From Bacillota bacterium (GTDB lineage Bacteria > Bacillota > Clostridia > Lachnospirales > Lachnospiraceae): a stretch of DNA of 64,000 bases. The notes under the pieces were generated by a model. The model was not told the DNA's origin. It ran no database searches and saw only the letters and a program-made list of their open reading frames with translations. Positions 1 through 7,957 of the stretch are shown here, piece by piece. The translations under genes were made by a program, and so were the position numbers. Location of the stretch: positions 1 to 64,000 of the forward strand of contig JAEWMB010000039.1 of the NCBI GenBank assembly GCA_023457255.1, given 5' to 3'. Position 1 is the stretch's first letter. Every line of letters starts with the position of its first letter.

Positions 1-27
1 TATATATCTTCCCAAGAAGAACCCGTT

Positions 28-55
28 CCATCTGAAATACAACGTTTTCAGATGG
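28..55. other. Perfect 10-bp stem-loop beyond accD
   Basis: CCATCTGAAA and TTTCAGATGG form a perfect inverted repeat around an 8-base loop. On the plus strand it is followed by TTTGTTTG, so it may end a plus-strand transcript entering from the left; on the minus strand no T run follows. The rest of 56-251 holds no gene I can support, and in particular no accA start after accD. Confidence 0.4.
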
Positions 56-251
56 TTTGTTTGCCATACCCTTTTTTATCTATAAAAAAAAATCTAAAAA
101 CCCCTTGACTCTTTATAGTTTGTCACCCCTTTTCTGTACTGATAATCGCATCTGCCCACAGATATAATCTCACCATGAAAAAAGAATGCAAGCTTTGCAA
201 ACCTTTTATTATGACTATCATGGGAAAATTGATTTATTTTTTCCGCTGGCT

Positions 252-1178
252 TTATAAGAACTCATTTAACCCCGACGTCTCTTCCGGTTCCTCCTCATAA
301 AGCGTTTCATAGATTGGATTCATGCTTGTTTTAATTAAGAAAGACAACACTTGTTTTAATCGGCTTCGTTTCACTATTTTATCAACAAACCCATGCTCTA
401 ATAAAAACTCAGCACGTTGAAAACCTTCCGGTAGCTTCTGACCAATGGTCTGTTCAATAACGCGCGGTCCGGCAAATCCAATCAGTGCTCCTGGCTCTGC
501 AAGGATTACATCACCAAGCATAGCAAAACTTGCAACGACACCACCTGTCGTCGGATCGGTAAGAATTGGAATATAAATTAATCCGGCATCCGAATGTCGT
601 TTTAGTGCTGCACTTGTTTTTGCCATCTGCATAAGAGAAATAATCCCCTCCTGCATTCTGGCTCCACCGGAGCAGCAAAATAATATCAGGGGTTGGCGTT
701 TCTCCGTTGCATATTCAATCAGCCTAGTAATTTTTTCACCAACTACGCCGCCCATACTTCCCATTAAGAAGGTTGAGGCCATAGCTCCGATAGCAACACT
801 TTCACCACAGATTTTACCTTCTCCTGTAATAACTGCTTCATCAAGATTATTAACAGACTTCATATGAGAAAGCTTAGCTTCATAACCTGGGAAATCAAGT
901 GGATTACTAATTGGTAAATCCACATCATATTCTATAAAGCTGCCTTTATCCAGAACCATACTAAGCCTTGTTTTGGGAGCGATTCGAAAGTAATTATTGC
1001 AGTTTGGGCAGATATAGTAGTTTGCTATAATATCCTCTGCATAAATAATCTCACCACATTTTTCACACTTTTGAAACAATCCATCGGGAACTTGTGGTTC
1101 ATTCATCATGTTTTTCACTTTTTCATTCCTTCTGGCTTCTTTCTCGGATGTGTTTCCAGTTTTCTTAAACATTCCCAT
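252..1178 (-). CDS. accD: Acetyl-CoA carboxylase carboxyltransferase subunit beta
   Basis: Beta subunit of the carboxyltransferase half of acetyl-CoA carboxylase, which with the alpha subunit moves the carboxyl group from biotin to acetyl-CoA. The N-terminal zinc ribbon is visible (Cys38, Cys41, Cys57, Cys60), followed by the crotonase-like carboxyltransferase domain with GGVVGEKITRLIEYA and SGGARMQEGIISLMQMAKT. I start at the ATG at 1178 because AGAGG lies 7 bases upstream; the open frame reaches 1214, but that extension is arginine-rich and has no ribosome site. At 308 residues it has normal family length. It is the last visible gene of the fab/acc operon. AccA, its obligate partner, is not found downstream within the 251 bases available. 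Confidence 0.95.
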   Translation of the reverse strand: MGMFKKTGNTSEKEARRNEKVKNMMNEPQVPDGLFQKCEKCGEIIYAEDIIANYYICPNCNNYFRIAPKTRLSMVLDKGSFIEYDVDLPISNPLDFPGYEAKLSHMKSVNNLDEAVITGEGKICGESVAIGAMASTFLMGSMGGVVGEKITRLIEYATEKRQPLILFCCSGGARMQEGIISLMQMAKTSAALKRHSDAGLIYIPILTDPTTGGVVASFAMLGDVILAEPGALIGFAGPRVIEQTIGQKLPEGFQRAEFLLEHGFVDKIVKRSRLKQVLSFLIKTSMNPIYETLYEEEPEETSGLNEFL

Positions 1179-1300
1179 TGTAACCTCTATTCTAGCGCTT
1201 CGGCGCCTTCTCATAACGATACTTTGTGCTTAAGCACAAAACTTCGGTTAATTTTTATCTGACATCCTTTGATATTACTAATAAAAATGCTGATTTTCTT

Positions 1301-2659
1301 CTATATTCCATGCTGATTTCTATTAAGAAATTGCTCCACAAAATCGGTTGTTATATTACCTGTCTGAAATTCTTTATCTTGGATTAACTGATATAGAAAA
1401 TCCGTATTAGTTTCAATACCATCAATAATAAGTTCACCAAGAACACCCTGCATCTTAGCAATTGCTTCCGATCTGGTCCTGTCATGTACCATTACTTTGG
1501 CAATTAAGGAGTCATAATACCTTGGAACGGTATATCCTTCATAAAGCATCGTATCAATGCGCACTCCAAAGCCTCCCGGCATATGAAATTCCGTCACAGT
1601 ACCAGGAGAAGGCAAGAACCCTCGTTCCGGGCATTCTGCATTAATTCTGCACTCTATCGCATGTCCCTCGATCTTAATATCCTCTTGTGTAAAACTTAAC
1701 GCTTCTCCGGCTGCAATTTTAATTTGTTCCTTTATCAGATCAATTCCGGTAACAAGCTCTGTAATCCCATGCTCTACCTGAATTCTTGTATTCATCTCAA
1801 TAAAGTAGTATCTTCCCTTATCATCTAACAAGAACTCAATCGTTCCTGCATTGGTATAGTTTGCTGCCTTTGCCGCCCTGACGGCTACCTCACCCATTTC
1901 TCTTCGCAGGGTTTCATTAAGAGCCGCAGACGGTGCTTCTTCCATCATCTTTTGATGTCTTCTTTGGATGGAACAGTCACGTTCACCAAGATGTACTACA
2001 TTGCCGAATTGATCGGCAAGAATCTGAAATTCAATATGTCTTGCACCTGAAATGTATCGCTCCAAATACATGGTATCATCACCGAAAGCATTTTTTGCCT
2101 CTTGTCTTGCAGTTTCAAACAGATTATCAAATTCTTCTGCTGTGTGTGCGATTCGCATGCCTCTGCCACCACCCCCGGCACTTGCTTTAATCATAACCGG
2201 ATACCCGATTTCGTTTGCCAGAGCTTTGGCTTTTTTAAGTTCATGAAGAGGTTCTTTCGTCCCCGGCACTACAGGTACTTGTGCCTCCATCATCGTATTT
2301 CTCGCACAAGCTTTATCTCCCATACAATCAATTACTTCTTTGTTTGGTCCAATAAATGCAATCTTACATTTTTCACATAGCTGTGCAAATTTGCTGTTTT
2401 CTGATAAAAATCCAAAACCCGGATGAATAGCTTCAGCACCGGAGGCTAACGTCGCACTTAAAATTCGCTCCATTTTTAAATAACTATCTTTCGAATACGC
2501 CGGACCGATACATACCGCTTCGTCTGCTAATTGGGCATGCAGTGCTTGTTCGTCTGCCGTAGAATATACCGCCACCGTTTGGATTCCCATTTCTCTGCAG
2601 GCACGGATAATTCGAACTGCAATCTCACCACGATTTGCTACCAAAATCTTCTTAAACAT
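1301..2659 (-). CDS. accC: Acetyl-CoA carboxylase biotin carboxylase subunit
   Basis: Carboxylates the biotin on AccB using ATP and bicarbonate. The protein begins MFKKILVANRGEIAVRI, the classic biotin carboxylase N terminus, followed by an ATP-grasp domain with the glycine-rich loop KASAGGGGRGMR (about 159-170) and the catalytic segment EMNTRIQVEHGITE near 288-301. Most biotin carboxylases have Pro where this has Gly after QVEH, a conservative-looking oddity. Its 452 residues match the family. It lies between fabZ and accD in the same operon, with 23 bases to fabZ. Confidence 0.97.
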   Translation of the reverse strand: MFKKILVANRGEIAVRIIRACREMGIQTVAVYSTADEQALHAQLADEAVCIGPAYSKDSYLKMERILSATLASGAEAIHPGFGFLSENSKFAQLCEKCKIAFIGPNKEVIDCMGDKACARNTMMEAQVPVVPGTKEPLHELKKAKALANEIGYPVMIKASAGGGGRGMRIAHTAEEFDNLFETARQEAKNAFGDDTMYLERYISGARHIEFQILADQFGNVVHLGERDCSIQRRHQKMMEEAPSAALNETLRREMGEVAVRAAKAANYTNAGTIEFLLDDKGRYYFIEMNTRIQVEHGITELVTGIDLIKEQIKIAAGEALSFTQEDIKIEGHAIECRINAECPERGFLPSPGTVTEFHMPGGFGVRIDTMLYEGYTVPRYYDSLIAKVMVHDRTRSEAIAKMQGVLGELIIDGIETNTDFLYQLIQDKEFQTGNITTDFVEQFLNRNQHGI

Positions 2660-2682
2660 AAGAACCCCCCATTCCCTGCCAC

Positions 2683-3105
2683 TTAACGTATTACAAACGT
2701 TAATTCTGCCTCAGCAAAAACCTTTTCCTCATCGTATGCCTTTGCAGCAGCTACACCAACTGGTCCTTTTTGCTTTAGTAAAGAAACTTCTAATGTTAAC
2801 ACGTCACCAGGTGTCACCATGTTGCGAAATTTCGCTTTATCAATTCCACCAAAGAAAGGGCTCTTCCCCCTATTTTCCTCTAAGGATAACATGACCACAG
2901 AACCCACCTGAGCTAATGCCTCAATAATTAAAACTCCCGGCATCACTGGATTTTCCGGATAATGTCCAGTAAAAAAAGGTTCATTAAAAGTGACACACTT
3001 TCTTCCAATCGCACGAATCCCCGGAACAAGCTCTAGGATTTTATCCACTAATAAGAACGGGCTGCGATGTGGAATGATATCCATTATTTCTTTACAATTT
3101 AACAT
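2683..3105 (-). CDS. fabZ: 3-hydroxyacyl-ACP dehydratase FabZ
   Basis: Dehydrates 3-hydroxyacyl-ACP to trans-2-enoyl-ACP in fatty-acid elongation. Single hotdog domain; the catalytic His is in GHYPENPVMPG (His48) and the catalytic Glu in LIIEALAQ (Glu62). The start at 3105 is preceded by AGAGGTAAG; the frame is open to 3141, but the extra residues do not belong to the family. At 140 residues it has normal length. It is placed between accB and accC, an order common in Firmicute fab operons. Confidence 0.96.
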   Translation of the reverse strand: MLNCKEIMDIIPHRSPFLLVDKILELVPGIRAIGRKCVTFNEPFFTGHYPENPVMPGVLIIEALAQVGSVVMLSLEENRGKSPFFGGIDKAKFRNMVTPGDVLTLEVSLLKQKGPVGVAAAKAYDEEKVFAEAELTFVIR

Positions 3106-3178
3106 AATCTTACCTCTATTCTGACGTATACGCCATTTCATATCGTTAGCAACTTAAAGAACCGTATCTACAGCTTTT

Positions 3179-3610
3179 TTACAGTGGACGGATACGAATT
3201 AGTTTCTGTTCAAAGCCAACCATCTCCTGATTCTTCACTAAGATTTCGGCTACAATACCATCGTATGGGGACTCAATTTCATTCATCAGTTTCATCGCTT
3301 CAACGATTCCAACTACCTGCCCCTTAAATACTTGATCTCCAACCTTAATGAAGGGTTCTTCCCCCTCCCCCTTGGCACAATAAAATGTACCAACCATTGG
3401 AGAAGTAATGACATTACATGGTACGGTTTCCTCGAGTATACAATCCTGCTCACTGATTGCCGCCACTGTCACTGCCTTAGAAGCTGCCGAAACCATCGGT
3501 TCCTTTCCCAACTCAAAAGAAAGCTTTGTCTCTCCCTCTTCGTAAGTAAAAGAAGTCAGCTTCGAAGAGGAAACTGCCTCAATCAATGCAATAATATCTT
3601 TAATATCCAT
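3179..3610 (-). CDS. accB: Biotin carboxyl carrier protein of acetyl-CoA carboxylase
   Basis: Carrier subunit whose biotin shuttles carboxylate between AccC and the AccD/AccA pair. The C-terminal biotinyl domain has the target motif EAMKLMNEIES with the biotinylated Lys107. Residues about 40-62 form an Ala/Ser/Val linker and the N terminus is the usual helical segment (MDIKDIIALIEAV). At 143 residues it is typical. It sits 35 bases after fabF. Confidence 0.96.
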   Translation of the reverse strand: MDIKDIIALIEAVSSSKLTSFTYEEGETKLSFELGKEPMVSAASKAVTVAAISEQDCILEETVPCNVITSPMVGTFYCAKGEGEEPFIKVGDQVFKGQVVGIVEAMKLMNEIESPYDGIVAEILVKNQEMVGFEQKLIRIRPL

Positions 3611-3644
3611 AAGACCCCCAATTCTGGCGCTTTGCGCCGGCTCC

Positions 3645-4880
3645 TTACTCTACATATTTTTTTATCAGAAGTGTTCCATTGTGACCGCCAAATCCCAGAG
3701 AATTGCTTATTGCCACATTAACCTTTTTATCGGTTCGCGCTTCTTTTGTATAATCTAGATCAAGCTCTTCATCCGGTATGCTATAACCAACGGTTGCATG
3801 AATAAAGTCTTCCTGTACGGATTTTACACATACAATAAATTCAACAGCTCCGGCAGCACCTAACAGATGACCCGTCATCGATTTTGTAGAGTTAACATTC
3901 AGACGATATGCATGTTCTCCAAAAGCACTCTTAATTGATTTTGTTTCAAACAAATCATTATGGTGTGTACTTGTGCCGTGCGCATTAATATAGTCAACAT
4001 CCTCCGGATTTAGGCCTGCTTCTTTCACAGCAAGCAGCATTGCTCTCATTGCACCTTCTCCATCTTCCGAAGGAGAGGTAATATGAAATGCATCTGCAGT
4101 TGCTCCATAACCGGCTACCTCCGCTAAGATGCTTGCTCCTCTTGCTTTAGCATGCTCTAAAGACTCAATCACGACAACACCGGCTCCTTCTCCCATAATA
4201 AAGCCGCTGCGCTCCTTATCAAAAGGGATGGATGCTCTTGCCGGATCTTCCGCCGAACTTAATGCAGTTAGTGCTCCAAATCCGGCGATACCAAGCTTTG
4301 AAATCGCCGCTTCCGTACCACCGCAAACCATAACATCCGCATCTCCGCATTGAATGGCACGGTATGCTTCTCCAATGGAGTGTGTTCCTGTAGCACAAGC
4401 AGTTACCACATTAATACATTTTCCCTTTAATCCAAAATTAATGGAGACATTGCCCGCTGCCATATTGCTTATCATTAGAGGTACAAACAATGGATTCGTC
4501 CTCTTAGGCCCATTGTTTAAGATTTTCTCATATTCCTTCTCGATAATCGATAAGTCTCCGATACCGGAGCCAACAGACACACCAATTCTTGTTCTGTCTT
4601 CTTTCTCCAAGTCAAGACCGCTGGACTCAATCGCCTCCTTCGTTGCCGCAACCGCATACTGACAGAATTTTTCCATACGTCTTGCCGACTTACCATCCAT
4701 ATAGTCGGCTGGATTAAAATCCTTTACTTCGGCTGCCAGCTTCGCACGGTAACCGGTTGTATCAAAATAGGTAATCGGTCCGAAGCCTGTGGCTCCCTTT
4801 TTTATATTACTCCAAAAATCCTCCATGTTATTTCCAATGGGCGTGATAACTCCCATCCCTGTAACTACTACTCGATTCAT
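3645..4880 (-). CDS. fabF: Beta-ketoacyl-ACP synthase II
   Basis: Condenses malonyl-ACP with growing acyl-ACP. The thiolase-fold Cys-His-His triad is intact: Cys162 in VVTACATGTHS, His301 in NAHGTST and His338 in KSMTGHLLGAAG. Start at ATG 4880, with GGAGA upstream and the family N terminus MNRVVVTGMGVITPIG; the longer frame to 4901 is not used. It has 411 residues. It follows fabG after about 40 bases. Confidence 0.97.
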   Translation of the reverse strand: MNRVVVTGMGVITPIGNNMEDFWSNIKKGATGFGPITYFDTTGYRAKLAAEVKDFNPADYMDGKSARRMEKFCQYAVAATKEAIESSGLDLEKEDRTRIGVSVGSGIGDLSIIEKEYEKILNNGPKRTNPLFVPLMISNMAAGNVSINFGLKGKCINVVTACATGTHSIGEAYRAIQCGDADVMVCGGTEAAISKLGIAGFGALTALSSAEDPARASIPFDKERSGFIMGEGAGVVVIESLEHAKARGASILAEVAGYGATADAFHITSPSEDGEGAMRAMLLAVKEAGLNPEDVDYINAHGTSTHHNDLFETKSIKSAFGEHAYRLNVNSTKSMTGHLLGAAGAVEFIVCVKSVQEDFIHATVGYSIPDEELDLDYTKEARTDKKVNVAISNSLGFGGHNGTLLIKKYVE

Positions 4881-4919
4881 ATAAATTCTCCATTCTGTCA
4901 CTACCTAAGAAATCAGAAA

Positions 4920-5660
4920 CTACATTCCCATTCCGCCATCTACCTGTATTACTTGACCTGTAATATAAGCTGCCTTATCCGAAGCTAAAAACGCCACCGT
5001 TTCCGCTATATGAGTAACTTCACCAAACTTCTTTAACGGTATTTGTGCAAGTACTATCTCTTTTGCATTCTCCGGTAACACATCCGTCATCTCTGTTTGA
5101 ATAAAGCCCGGCGCTACTGCATTTACCGTAATTCCACGAGAGCCTAATTCTCTGGCTGCTGACTTCGTCATTCCTATCACACCGGCTTTGGATGCACAAT
5201 AATTGAGCTGCCCGACATTTCCGATTACACCCACAACAGAAGAAATATTAATTATTCTGCCGCCTCTTTGTTTTAACATAGGACGAGTCACCCCCTTAAT
5301 GCAATGAAAGCAACCTTTTAGATTCGTATCTATCACTGCATTAAAATCATCCTCAGACATCTTCATTATTAGGTTATCTCTTGTGATACCTGCGTTATTT
5401 ACTAAAATATCAATTTGTTTAAACTCTGCTAAGATATCCGCAAACATTCTTTCCGTCGCCAGCGCATCTGCAACATCTGCCTGATATGCAATTGCTTTGC
5501 CACCTTCGCTTATTATCTTTTGTACAACCTCTTCGGCACGTTCTCTGGAACCACAATAATTAACCACCACTGTCGCTCCATAACCGGCAAGTGTCAACGC
5601 GACCTGGCGTCCAATTCCGCGGCTCGCACCAGTCACCACGGCTATTTTATTCTCTAACAT
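4920..5660 (-). CDS. fabG: 3-oxoacyl-ACP reductase
   Basis: NADPH-dependent short-chain reductase that reduces 3-ketoacyl-ACP. It shows TGASRGIGR (residues 10-18), NNAG, and the catalytic Ser141, Tyr154 and Lys158 (NISSVVG and YCASKAG). It ends in GQVIQVDGGMGM, typical of FabG. GGAGG precedes the start at 5660. It is separated from fabD by 125 bases carrying a strong hairpin. Confidence 0.97.
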   Translation of the reverse strand: MLENKIAVVTGASRGIGRQVALTLAGYGATVVVNYCGSRERAEEVVQKIISEGGKAIAYQADVADALATERMFADILAEFKQIDILVNNAGITRDNLIMKMSEDDFNAVIDTNLKGCFHCIKGVTRPMLKQRGGRIINISSVVGVIGNVGQLNYCASKAGVIGMTKSAARELGSRGITVNAVAPGFIQTEMTDVLPENAKEIVLAQIPLKKFGEVTHIAETVAFLASDKAAYITGQVIQVDGGMGM

Positions 5661-5690
5661 GTCTTTCCTCCATTTATGTGTATAAAAATG

Positions 5691-5730
5691 ACCAATATTA
5701 GGTTTTTGTAAAAAACAAAAACTTATTGGT
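5691..5730 (-). promoter_or_regulatory. Stem-loop between fabD and fabG
   Basis: ACCAATA pairs with TATTGGT and the inner arms TTTTTGT and ACAAAAA pair around a 5-base A loop, with a three-base bulge. Read on the minus strand the hairpin is followed by CATTTTTATAC, weakly terminator-like. It could adjust expression of fabG and later genes relative to fabD, or be a repressor site. It does not match the FapR or FabT consensus as I know them. Confidence 0.4.
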
Positions 5731-5785
5731 ACAGGTAAATGCGGTTCATCAATAATATTTTCTAATGCGCTTAGCTAGCTTTTTT

Positions 5786-6715
5786 CTATTCTAATCCTTC
5801 TAAGTTTTCTAGCTTATCTAAGTCCTCTATCTTTTCAATGTTAATTACCTTCCTATTACGATCGATCTTCTTAACAAAGGAAGATAAGGTTTTTCCAGGT
5901 CCTATTTCTACAAAAGTTGTAATCCCTTTCGCAATCATTGTCTCTACGCTTTGCTGCCAGCGTACCGGCGAAGAAACCTGTGCCGCCAAACTATCTGCGA
6001 TCAGCTCTTTACTTGTAATATATTCTGCAGTCGTGTTCGCTACATAAGGGATTACCGGATCATTTATAGTAATCTTATCGAATTCTTTCCGAAGCTTTTC
6101 TCCGGCAGGCAGAAGCATTGGCGAATGGAAGGGACCACTCACATTAAGCGGCAATACTCTTTTTGCTCCTGCTTTCTCAAGGTTTACTCTTGCCGCTTCT
6201 ACCGCAGCTCTTTCCCCTGAGATTACAACCTGACCCGGGCAATTATAATTTGCTACGGTTACAAGTCCCATCGTGCCGGCACAAATTTCTTCCACCAATT
6301 CATTCCCAAGTCCTAAAACTGCCGCCATTGTGCCAATAGAAACCGGCACTGCTTCCTGCATATAGATTCCTCTTTTTCTTACGAGATAGATAACATCCTC
6401 TAACTTAAAAACCTCACTCTGATAAAGAGCAGCATACTCTCCCAAACTAAGCCCTGCACATACCGCAGGCACTATGTTCTTACCGTTCACCGCTGCTAAC
6501 ATTGCTGCCATGGTGGTAACCATTGCTGCTTGTGTATATTCCGTTATGTGAAGTCTTTCATCCTCTTCAAATATCAGCTTTGTCATGTCGAGTGATAAAA
6601 CATCACTCGCTAATTCAAATACCTCTCTGGATTCTTTGCAGGTATCATAAAAATCTTTTCCCATTCCGGTATATTGTGCTCCCTGACCTGGGAAGAGAAA
6701 TGCAACATGTTTCAT
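5786..6715 (-). CDS. fabD: Malonyl-CoA:ACP transacylase
   Basis: Loads malonyl groups onto acyl carrier protein. The FPGQGAQYTGMG signature lies near the N terminus, the nucleophile Ser90 is in GLSLGEYAAL and the catalytic His in VSGPFHSPML. Start at ATG 6715 (MKHVAFLFPGQG) with GGAGG 11 bases upstream; a longer TTG-started version to 6754 has no family support. It has 309 residues. It is the first gene of the visible fab operon. FabH, AcpP and FabK, often found just upstream in Clostridia, are absent here. Confidence 0.96.
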   Translation of the reverse strand: MKHVAFLFPGQGAQYTGMGKDFYDTCKESREVFELASDVLSLDMTKLIFEEDERLHITEYTQAAMVTTMAAMLAAVNGKNIVPAVCAGLSLGEYAALYQSEVFKLEDVIYLVRKRGIYMQEAVPVSIGTMAAVLGLGNELVEEICAGTMGLVTVANYNCPGQVVISGERAAVEAARVNLEKAGAKRVLPLNVSGPFHSPMLLPAGEKLRKEFDKITINDPVIPYVANTTAEYITSKELIADSLAAQVSSPVRWQQSVETMIAKGITTFVEIGPGKTLSSFVKKIDRNRKVINIEKIEDLDKLENLEGLE

Positions 6716-6757
6716 TTTTAACTTATCCTCCAAATATCGATTCGTTTTTGCCAAAGT

Positions 6758-6783
6758 AAAACCCCTTACACAAAAATAAGGGG
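6758..6783 (-). terminator. Small terminator-like hairpin before fabD
   Basis: Read on the minus strand, CCCCTTA, an 8-base loop and TAAGGGG are followed by TTTTACTTT. It lies only about 45 bases before the fabD start, after the sigma-partner gene, so it could be a weak terminator or an attenuator leading into the fab operon. Confidence 0.4.
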
Positions 6784-6845
6784 GGAGAAACGAAATTTTC
6801 CGAAGAAAGCCTATTAAGTTTCACGAGGGCTCTTCCGTTTCTCCC
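6783..6845 (-). promoter_or_regulatory. Ten-bp inverted repeat in fabD leader
   Basis: GGGAGAAACG and CGTTTCTCCC form a perfect 10-bp stem enclosing 43 bases. On the minus strand its 3' arm runs into the C tract that opens the next, terminator-like hairpin, so the two could compete or stack. No separate fabD promoter is evident between here and the start codon. Confidence 0.4.
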
Positions 6846-6850
6846 TTTTT

Positions 6851-7273
6851 TTATGCTGTTTGTACTCTCTTTCCAAATAATTTATTTAACCACTTTTTCT
6901 TAGCAACCATACGTATTATACTTATAATAACGACTAACATGGCTGTTACTCCTGATATTACTGCTACCAAGGATTTTATCTTTGCTTGAACAACATCTAC
7001 TTTCTCTTTTACTTGAGCTTTGGCATGAGCCGCACGCACTGATACAGGTTCATAGTAATGCGCAACTATATTGTCATACAGTTCTCTCTGCTCATTTATG
7101 GTTCGATTTAGCGTATCCGAAATTACAAATATATTCCCCTTTTTGAATGGTCTTAAGGTTCTCTTTTTCTTTACGAAGGTCTTTTGCTTTTGTATATCCC
7201 TTTCAGGATACTCATTCTCTAAGAATCTGGTATCTAAATCACCCATTAGATCAATTAAGTAATTTTCCGTCAT
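6851..7273 (-). CDS. Small single-pass membrane protein next to sigma factor
   Basis: Unrecognised 140-residue protein. Residues 1-100 are polar and charged; one hydrophobic segment follows (SLVAVISGVTAMLVVIISII, about 102-121), then a short basic tail (KKKWLNKLFGKR). It begins 17 bases after the sigma factor stop, in the same direction. That position and topology resemble an anti-sigma factor with a cytoplasmic N-terminal domain, but I see no zinc-binding HxxxCxxC anti-sigma motif. The role is inferred from position only. Confidence 0.7.
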   Translation of the reverse strand: MTENYLIDLMGDLDTRFLENEYPERDIQKQKTFVKKKRTLRPFKKGNIFVISDTLNRTINEQRELYDNIVAHYYEPVSVRAAHAKAQVKEKVDVVQAKIKSLVAVISGVTAMLVVIISIIRMVAKKKWLNKLFGKRVQTA

Positions 7274-7290
7274 TAGCTTCTCCCTCCTCC

Positions 7291-7845
7291 TTACATTAGT
7301 TGAAATTCATTTTTCATCTTTGTTCGTAACCGTGAAAGCCTGCTATCCACTGCTGTAACCGACATATTCATTGCATGTGCGATTACTTTGGAAGATTGTA
7401 CATAGAAGTACTTTCTTATCATCAATTCCCGATCTTTTTCCGGGAGATTTGCAATCACTTTATTCAGTCTTTTTACATTTTCTCTTCTCAGCATTTGATT
7501 TTCAATGTTCACACTTACATCGGGAAGCACCGATGCAAGCTCTGCTACGTCTTCGGAATGTGTCCTATCTTCGTGCCTCTTAACGTCACGCAAGCGATTG
7601 ATTGCGGTATTTCTAACAATTACCTTAAGATAGGTAGATAAAGAGGCTTTGGTATAATCATATTTCTCTGCATTCTTCCAGAACTTAAAATACGTATCGT
7701 TCACACACTCCTCAATATCTCTAGCATGGTTTCCAAGGATACCAGTAGCAATATATACTAGCAGTTTTTCATACTTTTCTGCTAACAAAGAGAGCCCCAG
7801 TTGATTTTTTTTATAAATCAGAGAAAGAATTTCTTCATCGGTCAA
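7291..7845 (-). CDS. RNA polymerase sigma-70 family (ECF-like) factor
   Basis: 184 residues with sigma region 2 (about 10-80, including NDTYFKFWKNAEKYDYTKASLSTYLKVIVRN) and region 4 (about 120-180, LPEKDRELMIRKYF, AMNMSVTAVDSRLSRLRTKM). This is the two-domain layout of ECF sigma factors. The start codon is TTG at 7845, chosen because a perfect AAGGAGG lies about 8 bases before it. The following membrane-protein gene is probably its regulator. A 12-bp palindrome lies in its upstream region. Confidence 0.88.
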   Translation of the reverse strand: MTDEEILSLIYKKNQLGLSLLAEKYEKLLVYIATGILGNHARDIEECVNDTYFKFWKNAEKYDYTKASLSTYLKVIVRNTAINRLRDVKRHEDRTHSEDVAELASVLPDVSVNIENQMLRRENVKRLNKVIANLPEKDRELMIRKYFYVQSSKVIAHAMNMSVTAVDSRLSRLRTKMKNEFQLM

Positions 7846-7870
7846 GTTGACTGCCTCCTTCGAGTATACG

Positions 7871-7905
7871 ATATTATAGTGATTCTGATAATGTCACTAT
7901 AATAT
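7871..7905 (-). promoter_or_regulatory. Perfect 12-bp palindrome upstream of sigma factor
   Basis: ATATTATAGTGA and TCACTATAATAT form a perfect inverted repeat with an 11-base spacer. One arm contains a TATAAT suitable as the minus-strand -10 element, so protein binding would cover the promoter of the sigma/partner pair. It could be an operator; a simple terminator is unlikely because no T run follows. Confidence 0.5.
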
Positions 7906-7957
7906 TGCAAGCCTATCTATAAATACCCCTCAAACAAAAATACCTTGCAACATTTTT

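Noticed and set aside
1..251. Start of accA after accD
   Set aside because: No ATG, GTG or TTG with a ribosome site and a matching N terminus was found before the window edge.
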